Positions 25,601 to 32,987 of a DNA stretch of 64,000 nucleotides are shown here, piece after piece. Both the position numbers and the translations under genes were made by a program. Below the pieces are notes generated by a model that saw nothing but the letters and a program-made list of their open reading frames with translations, was not told the origin of the DNA and ran no database searches. Source of the DNA: Apostichopus japonicus (Eukaryota > Echinodermata > Holothuroidea > Aspidochirotida > Stichopodidae); contig NC_092561.1 in assembly GCF_037975245.1 (NCBI RefSeq), positions 14,603,001 through 14,667,000 of the forward strand. Direction: 5' to 3'. Position 1 is the first letter of the stretch; the number at the start of each line of letters is the position of its first letter.

Positions 25601-28600
25601 ATTTCTTTTTATGATCCATATATCAACATTTAGTGTCAGGCCAGTTTACCATTCACTCCAAGGTTTTAAACTTTGAGAAATGAGCCTTTGAACATTTGGA
25701 CGGCATTTATCAAATAAGTTGGGCTGTCTGGTTCATCACACAGTCAAAAAGTCAAGTGTTCATGAGCAATGAAACCCATCGTTAAAACTGCAGGAAATGA
25801 CCGGCATTTAAAAAAAATTCAGCAATCAATTTCAGCCACCAGACTATCTCAAACAGATCAGAACGGAATCGGCCGACCTTGCTACACTGCAAGATAAAAG
25901 ATGAGTGTTTCATGATGGTTCGTGTAAAGATTTTGCTCTTTTAGGAAATGACACAACTTTTCTCTTGCGTTTGATTTTGTTTTCAGGAGCAGAGACATTT
26001 ACTTGAAATCATGAAGAAGGAGAAGGAAAGGATAGAGACAGAGAAGCTTCGGGAAAAAGAGAAAGCCGAGCAGGATCGCTTAAAGGCATCCATACTAAAA
26101 CATAACACCAGCGTCAACCAGCCGACCAGCAACGCTCTGAACACGACGCTGACCAAGGATAAGTCGCCGACGTCCTACGAAATGACCCCTCAAAGGTGAG
26201 GAGATGTTTGAGATTAATAATAAACAAAAAAACAAAAAACGTGATAGTTATTCACAGAATCTTCATTTAAATGAAAAACAAAAAAACGTTGCGTTGCCAT
26301 GGTTTCAGATCAAAGAGAAGCGAACTGTAATTTTGATGTATGTGATGCCCATGGGGCCATGGTGTATTACATCCCCGTGGCTCGAGTGTTGGATAGTTTG
26401 CGTCTGCAGTCATTGACATGCCCAGGTAGTATCAAACTCCTACCTATGCCCCGGTTATCTAGGCTAGGTAGTACTTCCTTCCCGCTGTGGGAGATAATCT
26501 AATCTTATCTGTAAAAGTTTGATTTTGAAAAACAAAAACAACAGACTTTCTCATGACTGTAAAGCATCTGCTGTGAAAATGTAATAAATATCAGATTTTC
26601 TTGTTAATTTCATAACAAACTTTCTGAATTTGTTGGTTCAATTTAGGTAAATATATCATCCCCGTAGGATTTCGTTTGGTAAAAATTGTAAATTTGTAAA
26701 CTTTGGTGTTATTTTTGTGAATGCATCTGGCAATAACAGATTGAATCATGGGTTGATATTTTTTTATTTTTTTTAATTTTTTTTAATCATTAATTCACAG
26801 AGGAGATCAATTATTATCTACCAAAAAACGTTGAATTCTTTTATGAAAATTTAAAATTCACTTAGAACAACTAAGGGCTCAACAATTCCAAATGTATCAC
26901 ATTTTTCAATGATAAATCGAAAAAGACGGTTTTAATAGGAAAGCATATAAAGCTATTGAAAAATATCTATTCATGATGACATCACAGACCAACTACTGTA
27001 CCAACATCATCCACTTTCTGGAGTAGGTACAGGGTTAGCCATTCAAAGTAGTTTACATTCGCAGGACCGTGTCTCGAGTTAGAGACCAGATACTGAGATG
27101 TGGTTTGTAATGAACAGTGTGGAATATTTGCGTCTTAAAAGTACTACAGACACCAAGCAAATTTGCCCCATATTCAGTTCATTTGTTGTGTGTCATATAT
27201 TCTCATACAAAATCTGTTGACATTTTTCGAAAAGCTCTTTTCATTGCCAAGATATACACATTTGAAGTTTTGACAAATTTGTAAACTCATGAAATATTTG
27301 GAGCGTTGTGCTCATCAAACATTCTTATTTTATCCCTGAATATGTTAACCCCTAATTACAAGCCCACATATATCATTTGTATAATGTGTTGTACCTCTTT
27401 CCAAAGAAGACAATAAAATATATCCAAAAAAATTGCCTTAGGCCAAAAACCTGTGTTCAGTGTCCTTGAAAACAAAGGTTGTGAAAACAAAGGAATAACA
27501 TAACAGAAAATGTGCATAATTAGCGAATTAATGTTTATTCATAAATAAAACTAGAATTGAGAAAAGACTTGTCAAATGGTCAACCTTTGATGGATTTTGA
27601 TGGGAGTTGCAGCTATTTTCATGATTTCTAATGGCTATTAGAGTGTGTAGGACAATCAATGTACATAGGTACCCATAGTCCTTTAAGATAATTGGCATTA
27701 TTATTTGGAGTGTTAGCTCAGTGGGTTAACGCCGGTGCCTTTCAATCATAAGGTCCGGAGTTTGAGTCACTCCAAGATTAATGTATGTCGTCCAGCTACA
27801 GAGTTGTTGACAATTGACAATTAATAATCATGGACGTTAAATATGAATCTAAGTCACTGACTTCGGTCAGCTTGCAGCTTTGATAAGCCAATGATGGCTT
27901 CTTTGCGAATTCCTGCTTGCAGGAGGATCTAAAATACATACATTTGCTATCAAGGATGTCTCCTTAATGCAACAAACTAACCAATTATCAAAGTAGCTTC
28001 TGTTTGATGTTAATGGCTCAACCAGTCGCTGCAAACTAATATCATCTGAGGTCTACGCCAGTAAATGAATTCCTCTAAATGACAATGACAACATCTTTCA
28101 TCCTCTACAGGATCTACGTTGCCGCCTCTGAAGAAAACTACGGCATCGACGATCTTCACAGCGGAGATTCGACGGACGACGAAGACGACCCTCGCAAAGT
28201 GATTCCTAAGTGGGCTCAAGGTAAACCGAGTTTCAGACACATTCAGACCATCAATTATTTGACTTTCCTCTAAGTTTGTCCTTTTTTTTGGCAATTATTT
28301 TTGCAATATTTAATTTGCAAATTTGCATTTTTTTATTTTTTTGTGCATAAATTTTGCAATATTTTTTTGGGGCAATTATGTTAAATGGAAGAGTTCCGAA
28401 GCTTTTTTTTTTGTGGTACTTTTTGAATTATCCTAAACTCTAAAAGATATTTGAAAATTTCGCTCTGTGAACTATTGGCAGACTATGGGAGAGATGAATG
28501 TCTGTAATAAATGCACAAACAATTGCACTGACAAAAGATCCTCAAGGCATGAGAGGAAGTCCAGTGTAGATTTATGCGAGAAAAAAATTGCCACTCGAAA

Positions 28601-31552
28601 AAGGTAGACAGTGGATAGTGACCAGAAGTGAAAAGTCTAGTTTGAGTTTTGAATGCAGGAGATAGTTGTCACACCACGGTAAAAGAATAGAAGGTAACAC
28701 TTACAACACTGCGTCACCTCTCAGCGTGAAGAAAGATATTTTTCTGTCACTTTTTTCGTCATTTCCCCGTCAAGAAAGTGACTGTATGTAATCCCAGGAC
28801 CAGCATATTCACGCTGATTAATAAATTATGTGACTGTCCGAACACCCTACCCGCACCTATGGGGGACCTCTGTGGAGGTGATGTCACAAGTTGATAACGG
28901 GAAGAATTTTATAAAATGGAAAATAAAAATGAGATAATCAACTAAAATTTAATGCAGAGGATGTGTCGTGGGAACGGCAGTGAGACTTTTCGTTATTAAG
29001 AGAGTTGTGTGATAAAGTAATTACCATGTCCTAGATTGGACATTACCAGTGTCTTCATTTTGAGGTTGAGCCGAAATTATTAGCAGTAAAGTCATCGAGT
29101 CGAACCATAAACTTAAAAATCCCTGTCGTTTTTGTTTTCTATGGGGAGAGGGGAGGGGGGACATTGATAATTTCATTTCAATTATTTCACATTGAAAGTT
29201 TAGTGACCAAAACTGGAAATAATTTAGTGTTCTAATTTCGTCTAGCAGTTCTGAAGGCAGTTAGACCTTCTCTTCATATTCTATGGGTCCCTGTGTACAG
29301 AAACTGCTATAAATCTATGCACTTGCGTAGCAATTCGCCAAATCTTCACAGCATTTCGTGATGCGATACCCGATAAATTATTGCCCGGACTTCAAGTCAC
29401 GACTGGGTTACAAAACCCTGGGAGGCTGTTCTGAATTTTTCACTCCAGTTTGCTTGGAACTCAAAACAGGACTCCCTCTTGGCTCCCCCTCCCCCCACCT
29501 AAAATATTAACAATATTTTACGACACTGTATTGCCTCCACAGTATCATTTCTCAATTTTTGCACAATTCTTGTAACTGGATTGCAGAATCAATCTCTGAT
29601 GCTCGCTCTTTACCGACTCGATTTTGTCGAGTTTGGTCGCCATCTTTATCAAGGCTAGCCAAGTATAACTCCATAGCACCACTCCATAGCACATTGAAAT
29701 TCATCGAACTCATCTATCCAGTACTAGGATGTTTCTGTCAAGATTTACTTTGGAGTAATTTACTAGAGAATAAAACACTTGGAAATTATTTACTAGCTCA
29801 TGTGATTATTACTATTCTTACCAGCGTTTAGCAATTATTCACTCAGACAGTTTTAGACCAACATCTGTATATGAAAAACATTGTAGAAGCAAATAGGGAA
29901 TGTTGAAAAGTGACTCAATTGCCTACAAACCTTGAAAATAAAATACTATAAATTGAGTCGAAGACAAAAAATGATCTTCACTCTGATGGGATCTGAGTCT
30001 CTATGTCGCGTCAAAGAGTCAAGTCAAAGACTCAAATCGATTTAAAAAAAAAAAATCTCTATGAGAAAAATTAAAACATTGACAAAACTTGTTTGAGCCA
30101 ATTCACTTTGATAATTTATTGACTCTCGAGAGTCAGTTATGACTCTTTAGACATCTGGGATACAGTGCTGATATATTTTCACATCAAGTAAAAAGGTGCT
30201 TTTTTTACTCAAGAAAGAGGTATATAGCTGCTTTCTGATGCCATATGTGATGAGAATAAGATGTTAGTTGCTACAGTTCTAAGGATTAAATTCATTTTTA
30301 AAGTAGATACAAATACAATCATCATTTATCCGTGTGATGGCGATTTCTGTGTCGAACAACTCACCCCAAACAGCTGAGAGAAATCCTATTTCACTGTGGG
30401 AGATATCAGAAGGTTTAATGTTCCTTCACAAACAAGCACAGAGGCTTGATCAAGTCATAAAATATGAAATCACTGAACCAATTGCGCTTCATTTTATGAC
30501 AACGTTTATCTTCTTTGAAGGAGATTGGTGTTGCAAATTATGTTGAATCTAAGGAACCTGAATTGGTTAACATGACATGATGCTGAGCATTGGTTTCAGT
30601 GTCCGATGCTCATCACTGCTAGGAAAAGGAAAAATGCAAAGAGAAAGTAGACCATATCATGTCTGAGTGACATTATGACATATTTATATTATATTACATA
30701 CATTTATAATAAGGCGTCCAGATAGGACTTTTAAACTAGGATAATTATCTCCTTAAATGCATCAAGATTTTTCTCAGCTGATAGGGGGAGTTGCAGTGGC
30801 GTAGACAGCATTCTATTGTTAGGCGGGGGGCAAGATTTTTCTTATGGGGGGGGTGGCAACCCTGTGATGGTTGATGGTAGGAATTACCAAGAAATATATG
30901 TATTAATGGTCACCTAATATGTAATAATAATGTAATATCTCGGTCTGATTACCAAGTTCTGACCTTATATGAAGTATGAACATGAGAACTGAGGTATGAA
31001 TACTTGTGATTAGAACTCGAAAAATGTAAAAAAGAAGTATTTTGAATACATCACTGGATTTCATTTGGGGGGGGGCAAGACTGTAGGACAAAGCAAATTT
31101 GGGGGGCATTGCCCCCCTCTGGCTACGCCACTGGCCGGAGTTGGTCATCGCAAATATAAAACTAAAGATTGCAGTTGGCTTTGAAGTGTGTCTCCTTAAA
31201 AGAAAACCAAAGGAGGTGTTAGTATTTGCTGGAATTGGCTGAAACTGGACTTCTCAGCCTCATCTTATCACATGACCACTTCCAACATTTATACTTTTTG
31301 TGGTGTGAAAAGTTTGCTAAATTGACTTTTCATGATCAAATATCTTAAAATTGTGTTTTATTTCCTACAGGTGTAGCCTTGAGAGACCTCTGTGTTAAAC
31401 AATACTTACATCAGAACTCGGACGATATTTTTGCTCCAGTCGCGGCACCGAATCTGGAACTTCTCTTCGCCAAGAAGAGAGCTCGTTTCTTCAAGAGAAC
31501 CAGTTCAGCTGTTTGGAATTCTCCACCACTTGCTGCAAATCATCGCAGATGA
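1500..31552 (+). CDS. INCENP: Inner centromere protein (INCENP), complete, 16 coding exons
   Basis: INCENP is the scaffold of the chromosomal passenger complex. Its N-terminus binds survivin and borealin, and its C-terminal IN-box binds and activates Aurora B. Coding exons are 1500-1657, 3199-3333, 7291-9030, 10530-10608, 13601-13652, 14372-14399, 15068-15092, 16196-16330, 17056-17153, 17867-17972, 18587-18724, 21501-21706, 24304-24445, 25987-26195, 28111-28220 and 31371-31552. Every intron is GT-AG, all phases agree, and the total is 3,543 nt (1,180 residues). Diagnostic matches to vertebrate INCENP are WLEEI near residue 41, SFIKRNTPL in exon 8, TSYEMTPQ in exon 14, NYGIDDLHSGDSTDDE in exon 15 and KRTSSAVWNSPP (1162-1173). 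It is longer than the human protein (about 918), mainly because of the 580-residue exon 3. It ends only seven residues after NSPP, so the vertebrate tail is missing. Small-exon boundaries in the middle are the least certain. Confidence 0.96.
2251..2651. mobile_element. TAA-flanked MITE, PIF/Harbinger-like, with 46-bp TIRs
   Basis: The ends are perfect 46-bp inverted repeats starting AGCCCGGGTCACATCTGC and containing repeated GATTCAAC motifs. TAA lies directly outside both ends (2248-2250 and 2652-2654), as expected for the 3-bp duplication made by PIF/Harbinger transposases. The 401-bp body has no transposase frame, so it would be non-autonomous. It lies in INCENP intron 1. The superfamily call rests only on the TAA duplication and short size. 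Confidence 0.7.
3199..3333 (+). CDS. INCENP: INCENP coding exon 2: basic region after the CEN box
   Basis: Residues 53-97. It continues the CEN box with LLPKT, followed by the basic run NKRKRGRRRKK, matching vertebrate LMPKTPSQKNRRKKRR. The run is probably a nuclear localisation and DNA/HP1-proximal segment. The acceptor is ccattcag and the donor AACG|GTCAGT; both junctions are phase 2. Confidence 0.9.
5029..6050. repeat. Tandem duplication, copy 1 (about 1.02 kb)
   Basis: Starts gctgccgtagttacctag and ends cccatggatat. It is nearly identical to the adjacent copy at 6056-7120 apart from small indels. Each copy contains a C-rich tract and a CATA/CACA microsatellite. No coding frame persists through both copies. 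Confidence 0.85.
6056..7120. repeat. Tandem duplication, copy 2 (about 1.07 kb)
   Basis: Second copy of the 5029-6050 segment, head to tail, 5 bp apart. It carries a few insertions relative to copy 1, for example around 6298-6310 and 6423-6435. It ends about 170 bp before the acceptor of INCENP exon 3. Confidence 0.85.
7291..9030 (+). CDS. INCENP: INCENP coding exon 3: long disordered charged region
   Basis: Residues 98-678, the largest exon (1,740 nt). It is low-complexity and rich in Lys, Glu, Ser and Thr, with acidic runs near residues 315-330 and 565-590, a VFGITSQMSAVSCTPPR segment near 415-430 and a basic Arg/Ser block at 613-655. In vertebrates the equivalent disordered region carries HP1- and Plk1-binding sites; T427 in TPPR is a plausible CDK-type site, but that is inference. 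The acceptor is ttttcttctag and the donor ACAAG|GTTGGT. The open frame extends upstream into the intron because no stop precedes the acceptor, so the splice site rather than the upstream ATG defines the start. Long minus-strand frames across this exon are shadows. Confidence 0.92.
9031..10529 (+). other. INCENP intron 3
   Basis: No exon is supported. It contains four head-to-tail copies of a roughly 93-bp unit at 9554-9919. Confidence 0.6.
9554..9919. repeat. Tandem repeat, about four copies of a 93-98 bp unit
   Basis: Each unit begins aaccagtatgctattgc, passes through atggtctaattgctgagtcc and ends near gtcaggacataattg. The last copy is partial and the third has a 5-bp insertion. The copies are highly similar, so the expansion is probably recent. 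Confidence 0.85.
10530..10608 (+). CDS. INCENP: INCENP coding exon 4
   Basis: Residues 679-704 plus the split Arg678 (SRAKRMSEEGG...LKRKSQ). The acceptor tttgctttctag and donor CTCAG|GTATGA are good. It enters in phase 2 and leaves in phase 0, consistent with exons 3 and 5. Confidence 0.82.
10669..11179. mobile_element. hAT-like MITE, CAGGGATG family, copy 1
   Basis: Ends are CAGGGATGTACCCA and TGGGCACATCCCTA. Flanking GCGCTT (10663-10668) and GCACTT (11180-11185) agree at 5 of 6 positions and look like a decayed 6-bp target duplication. Near the left end is a GC-rich palindrome (GGGCGGCCCCGCCC). A poly-A run sits at about 10971-10987. There is no transposase; small open frames inside it are not genes. 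Confidence 0.72.
12452..12837. mobile_element. hAT-like MITE, CAGGGATG family, copy 2
   Basis: Same orientation and internal sequence as the 10669-11179 copy, bounded by CAGGGATGTGCCCA and TGGGCACATCCCTG. It lacks the middle section of copy 1. Flanks are AT-repeat-like and show no clear target duplication. Confidence 0.72.
13110..13477. mobile_element. TTAA MITE, copy 1 (INCENP intron 4)
   Basis: Bounded by TTAA, with inverted ends of the form TTAAagGcattGAAGACTC / GAGTCTTCacaccctTTAA. Five near-full-length copies occur in the window (also 34931-35292, 36818-37172, 48263-48635, 63571-63915). TTAA target duplication is characteristic of piggyBac and Kolobok transposases. The right end lies about 120 bp upstream of exon 5. 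Confidence 0.8.
13601..13652 (+). CDS. INCENP: INCENP coding exon 5 (52 nt)
   Basis: Residues 705-721 (ESDDGTCPGRASKAAVA). Strong acceptor (cctctccggtctgtag) and donor GCAG|GTGGGT. It leaves in phase 1, which fits exon 6. Not conserved enough to check against vertebrates; supported by splice signals and phase. Confidence 0.65.
14372..14399 (+). CDS. INCENP: INCENP micro-exon 6 (28 nt)
   Basis: Encodes GKKSPEEQ with both end codons split (phase 1 in, phase 2 out). Acceptor ttttgtcgcag, donor AAAG|GTAAGG. Inferred from splice signals and phase continuity only. Confidence 0.6.
14799..14846. repeat. SINE-like fragment (gcgatttataatgcgcacat type)
   Basis: A short segment with gatttataatgcgcacatat followed by a gggtgctcaaggcgc end. 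This motif is familiar as a dispersed repeat tail in many marine animal genomes. A TAA microsatellite precedes it. Too short to assign to a family. Confidence 0.45.
15068..15092 (+). CDS. INCENP: INCENP micro-exon 7 (25 nt)
   Basis: Encodes (R)FTPDNYDR; enters in phase 2 and leaves in phase 0. Acceptor tttcgttgcag, donor AGA|GTAAGT. Supported by strong signals and phase. Confidence 0.6.
16196..16330 (+). CDS. INCENP: INCENP coding exon 8: SFIKRNTPL motif
   Basis: Residues 740-784, phase 0 at both ends. VASFIKRNTPLKK matches vertebrate VMKSFIKRNTPLR, the conserved segment just before the coiled coil. Acceptor cgttcctctgcag, donor AGAAG|GTATGC. Confidence 0.93.
17056..17153 (+). CDS. INCENP: INCENP coding exon 9: start of coiled coil
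   Basis: Residues 785-816 (DRKQEIVEKQKREEEVRRK...). This begins the Glu/Lys/Arg-rich helix corresponding to the vertebrate single alpha helix that tethers Aurora B. Acceptor ctgcacag, donor ACA|GTAAGT, leaving in phase 2. Confidence 0.9.
17487..17702 (-). mobile_element. tRNA-derived SINE, minus orientation, full length
   Basis: On the minus strand it starts with a tRNA-like head: an A-box-like TTAGCTCAGTGGTTAACG and a B-box-like GTTCGAGTCAC. A body with the motif gacttcggtcagc follows, and it ends in TCCTGCTTGCAGGAGGATC, which contains a 6-bp hairpin. The same element lies on the plus strand at 27706-27936 and a headless copy at 53651-53782. Non-coding and retrotransposed. Confidence 0.8.
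17867..17972 (+). CDS. INCENP: INCENP coding exon 10: coiled coil
   Basis: Residues 817-852 (QKREERSRKVAEARARR...). Continues the charged helix without proline or glycine. Acceptor actatatctcag, donor AAATG|GTTGGT; phase 2 in, phase 0 out. Confidence 0.88.
18587..18724 (+). CDS. INCENP: INCENP coding exon 11: coiled coil
   Basis: Residues 853-898, phase 0 at both ends, ending ARLQKLREQ. Acceptor tctccctcag, donor AACAG|GTATGA. The last 13 exonic bases and the first intronic bases are the founder unit of the minisatellite that follows. Confidence 0.9.
18712..19938. repeat. 19-bp minisatellite, about 64 units, built from a splice junction
   Basis: The unit is ACTTAGAGAACAGGTACGG, with R/G variants such as TTAGGGAACAG. 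The first unit spans the exon 11 / intron 11 border: its first 13 bases are the last exonic bases and the rest is the authentic donor. Thus most units carry CAG|GTACGG, a sequence at least as close to the donor consensus as the real CAG|GTATGA. A variant block (attactgatgtaggtaacagg) recurs at about 18810 and 19745, showing internal block duplication. Use of any downstream donor would bring in the in-frame TGA directly after the real junction. Confidence 0.95.
19939..20999 (+). other. INCENP intron 11, segment after the minisatellite
   Basis: Begins with a G/C-rich stretch (about 19940-20000) and a C-tract (20050-20064), then AT-rich sequence without recognisable exons or repeats. Confidence 0.5.
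21000..21433. mobile_element. hAT-like MITE, CAGGGATG family, copy 3 (inverted)
   Basis: Bounded by CAGGGATGTGCC and GGCACATCCCTG, with perfect 6-bp flanking duplications CATTTG (20994-20999 and 21434-21439). The internal sequence is the reverse complement of the 10.7- and 12.5-kb copies, with the GC-rich palindromic end at the right. It ends 67 bp before exon 12. Confidence 0.82.
21501..21706 (+). CDS. INCENP: INCENP coding exon 12: coiled coil
   Basis: Residues 899-966 (EELKKRQEEFIQRKKEYEEQ...). A long uninterrupted charged helix. Acceptor tttggccaacag, donor GAGAG|GTAATA; leaves in phase 2. Confidence 0.9.
21846..23837. mobile_element. TTAA-bounded element with 17-bp perfect TIRs, carrying a nested insertion
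   Basis: Ends are TTAAAGCAGCATTTTGC and its exact reverse complement. Inside are two diverged direct copies of a roughly 220-bp segment (21846-22070 and about 23268-23457), separated mainly by a nested element at 22071-23242. It may be two members of one TTAA family fused or recombined, or one element with an internal duplication. No transposase frame is present. It fills most of INCENP intron 12. Confidence 0.65.
22071..23242. mobile_element. Nested element with repeated GTCACACACGTGACC motifs
   Basis: Bounded by GGGCCATTCTC and GAGAATGGCCC (11-bp inverted repeat), with CAAT directly outside both ends (22067-22070 and 23243-23246). The host-segment copy at about 23450-23460 reads ACCAATCAG, as expected for the unoccupied site. 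The 1,172-bp body contains nine dispersed copies or near-copies of TGTCACACACGTGACC, most with the CACGTG E-box palindrome. A second inverted pair (gaaactggc / gccagtttc) lies near the ends. Confidence 0.6.
24003..24090. repeat. hAT-like element end fragment
   Basis: Contains CAGGGGTTCCCTAACCAGGG and further aaccccc / aggggttcgtg motifs typical of one end of hAT-type interspersed repeats. I find no matching opposite end nearby, so it is a fragment at best. Confidence 0.35.
24304..24445 (+). CDS. INCENP: INCENP coding exon 13: coiled coil
   Basis: Residues 967-1014, a run of RER/ERRERE heptad-like charge patterns as in the vertebrate QEQERREQERR repeats. Acceptor tcatcgacag is pyrimidine-poor; donor AGAG|GTAGGA. 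Phase 2 in, phase 0 out. Overlapping minus-strand frames are shadows. Confidence 0.88.
24446..25986 (+). other. INCENP intron 13
   Basis: Contains poly-G (24606-24615), poly-T (24639-24653) and poly-A (25292-25307) tracts. No exon or named repeat is recognised. Confidence 0.5.
25987..26195 (+). CDS. INCENP: INCENP coding exon 14: end of coiled coil and TSYEMTPQ motif
   Basis: Residues 1015-1083. The helix continues to about residue 1045, then a Thr/Ser/Asn-rich linker leads to SPTSYEMTPQ, matching vertebrate CTSYQMTPQ just before the IN-box. Acceptor gattttgttttcag, donor CAAAG|GTGAGG, leaving in phase 2. Confidence 0.94.
26196..28110 (+). other. INCENP intron 14
   Basis: AT-rich. A plus-strand tRNA-derived SINE lies at 27706-27936. 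Small open frames at 26204-26502 have no support. Confidence 0.5.
27706..27936 (+). mobile_element. tRNA-derived SINE, plus orientation, full length
   Basis: The head reads GGAGTGTTAGCTCAGTGGG, with GAGTTTGAGTCACTCC some 40 nt later (A- and B-box positions). The body and the hairpin tail TCCTGCTTGCAGGAGGATC match the inverted copy at 17487-17702. The B-box is degenerate, so this copy is probably not transcribed by Pol III now. Confidence 0.8.
28111..28220 (+). CDS. INCENP: INCENP coding exon 15: acidic lead and start of the IN-box
   Basis: Residues 1084-1120. NYGIDDLHSGDSTDDE and VIPKWAQ match vertebrate NYGMDLNSDDSTDDE and PIPTWARG, the first segment of the IN-box that wraps the Aurora B N-lobe. 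Acceptor catcctctacag, donor TCAAG|GTAAAC, phase 1 out. Confidence 0.96.
28221..31370 (+). other. INCENP intron 15
   Basis: 3.15 kb with no further exon. It contains a MITE at 30794-31135 and a diverged sequence near 29232-29390 that resembles 3613-3815 in intron 2. Confidence 0.5.
30794..31135. mobile_element. hAT-like MITE, CAGTGGCG ends
   Basis: Left end CAGTGGCGTAGACAGC; right end GGCTACGCCACTG plus GC. Flanks GGGAGTTG (30786-30793) and CGGAGTTG (31136-31143) match at 7 of 8 bases, as for an aged 8-bp hAT target duplication. G-rich tracts lie inside both ends. No coding capacity. Confidence 0.7.
31371..31552 (+). CDS. INCENP: INCENP coding exon 16: IN-box C-terminal half and stop
   Basis: Residues 1121-1180. 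KRTSSAVWNSPP contains the TSS motif (1164-1166) that Aurora B phosphorylates for full activation, followed by the conserved Trp1169. APNLELLFAKK corresponds to the LDLEDIFKK helix of human INCENP. The stop TGA is at 31550-31552, only seven residues after NSPP, so the 15-residue vertebrate tail is absent. Acceptor atttcctacag. Confidence 0.97.
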
Positions 31553-31611
31553 GAAAGTCAGTCCGTGTGAATGTATTTCCCCGTGTGATGTTTACATAGG
31601 ATAGTTTATCA

Positions 31612-31617
31612 AATAAA
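31612..31617 (+). terminator. INCENP polyadenylation signal AATAAA
   Basis: A canonical AATAAA 60 nt after the stop codon, followed by a T/GT-rich stretch (about 31631-31645) fitting a downstream element. Implies a short 3' UTR. Confidence 0.7.
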
Positions 31618-32928
31618 AAAACACTCACAACTTTTTGTTTTGTGCTAGAATCTGTAATTTCCTCTGCTTTTAGATCGGTGAAAGAGAGAATAGACATTTT
31701 AAATTATTCGAAAAATGTTCAGAGGATGAGAAACCTTTTTCTTTTCTGGATATTGAAAATGAATATTAAGAATATGAAGTATCTTTGTGAGAACTAAGCA
31801 TGTAATATATGTAAAAAAATATAAAAATTTGTCAACAAATTGTAATATTCACATTTGTTAGTTTTTTGGGTCGAATATTTCATGTTACTCTAGCTGCAGT
31901 AACAGCTTGATGTAACAATCAGATTGGTTTCAAATTTTGAGGGTTTTTTTTTGGTTCGTGGATTGTAAAAATACTATAAAAACAAAGGAACTGTGTGTCC
32001 GGAATAGCTCTTCTTCACAATTGATGGAATTTTGAGAAAGCACTTTTAATGGCTTAATTAGTAGGCTAACCACAGAAGAAACTTAATCACTTGAGCCCCC
32101 CAAAAAAAAATTTAAAAAAAATTGCACTCTGCGTAGAAAATTTCTCGTTAAAGTCTCCATTAAATTAAAAAACTATTTGTGTAAGCGACTTATTGGAAAT
32201 TCTGCTCTAAAAGAAAATTTTATTTTCCAAGTTTAATGGACGTAGTTAATAACTTGATCATCAAGATTAGATTTCCGATTTTGAAGATTTGTGGTTTTGT
32301 GCAAATCTGGATAACATTTCATAACAAGCTCTAGTTACTATAGCAACAGTAGCATTTGCACATGGAATTTTCGTGCACCCTTTCTTACCGTGATGGCTTA
32401 AGTGGTTGCAAGATTATTTGTAAAAAAATAATTATTCATGACTTGTAAATGACTTTCAGTTATACAGAGACAATTTGAAAGTGATATGAATTGTCCGATG
32501 GACAAGGAACATTCATGTAATAAATTCTCCTTGCTTAAATCTACTATTTAATGTAGTTTAAGTCATGTGCCTCAAAAGAAACGTTGCAACATTAGCATTG
32601 AAAGTAAAAGAAGCGTGTTTTCTTCCTTTACAATGATGTAAAAATTCTGAAATTTTATCAGCTCTGTTAACGCTAAAGGGCTGTCCTATTCGTAACCTTC
32701 TCTTCTGTTATATTTTGTTTGTAAACGAAGCCAAAAACTGTCATTTGTTTCCTTTATGTCTTACTACGTTCTGTAAATGATTAATTCAATTTTTTCCTGG
32801 GTTGTAGTTTATAACTACTTTGAGGTTTGGACGTTTTGGAAGAGCAAAATAAGATCAATGCTTGGAACTTTATTTATATTCAACCAGGATGGAACCCCAT
32901 AGCAAACACAAGAAATGTTTGGAAGAAA

Positions 32929-32987
32929 GCGCCCTCAACTAAAGGGAAAGCGCCCTCAAATAAATGGAAAGCGCCCTCATTTAAAGG
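32929..32987. repeat. Three-copy 20-bp repeat (gcgccctcaa type)
   Basis: Three head-to-tail units of the form aaagcgccctcaactaaagg. Short, imperfect and intergenic. Confidence 0.7.

Noticed and set aside
27707..27776. Possible functional tRNA gene
   Set aside because: The A- and B-box spacing is tRNA-like, but the T-arm does not fold cleanly, the B-box is degenerate, and the same head with a SINE body occurs elsewhere, so it is a SINE head.
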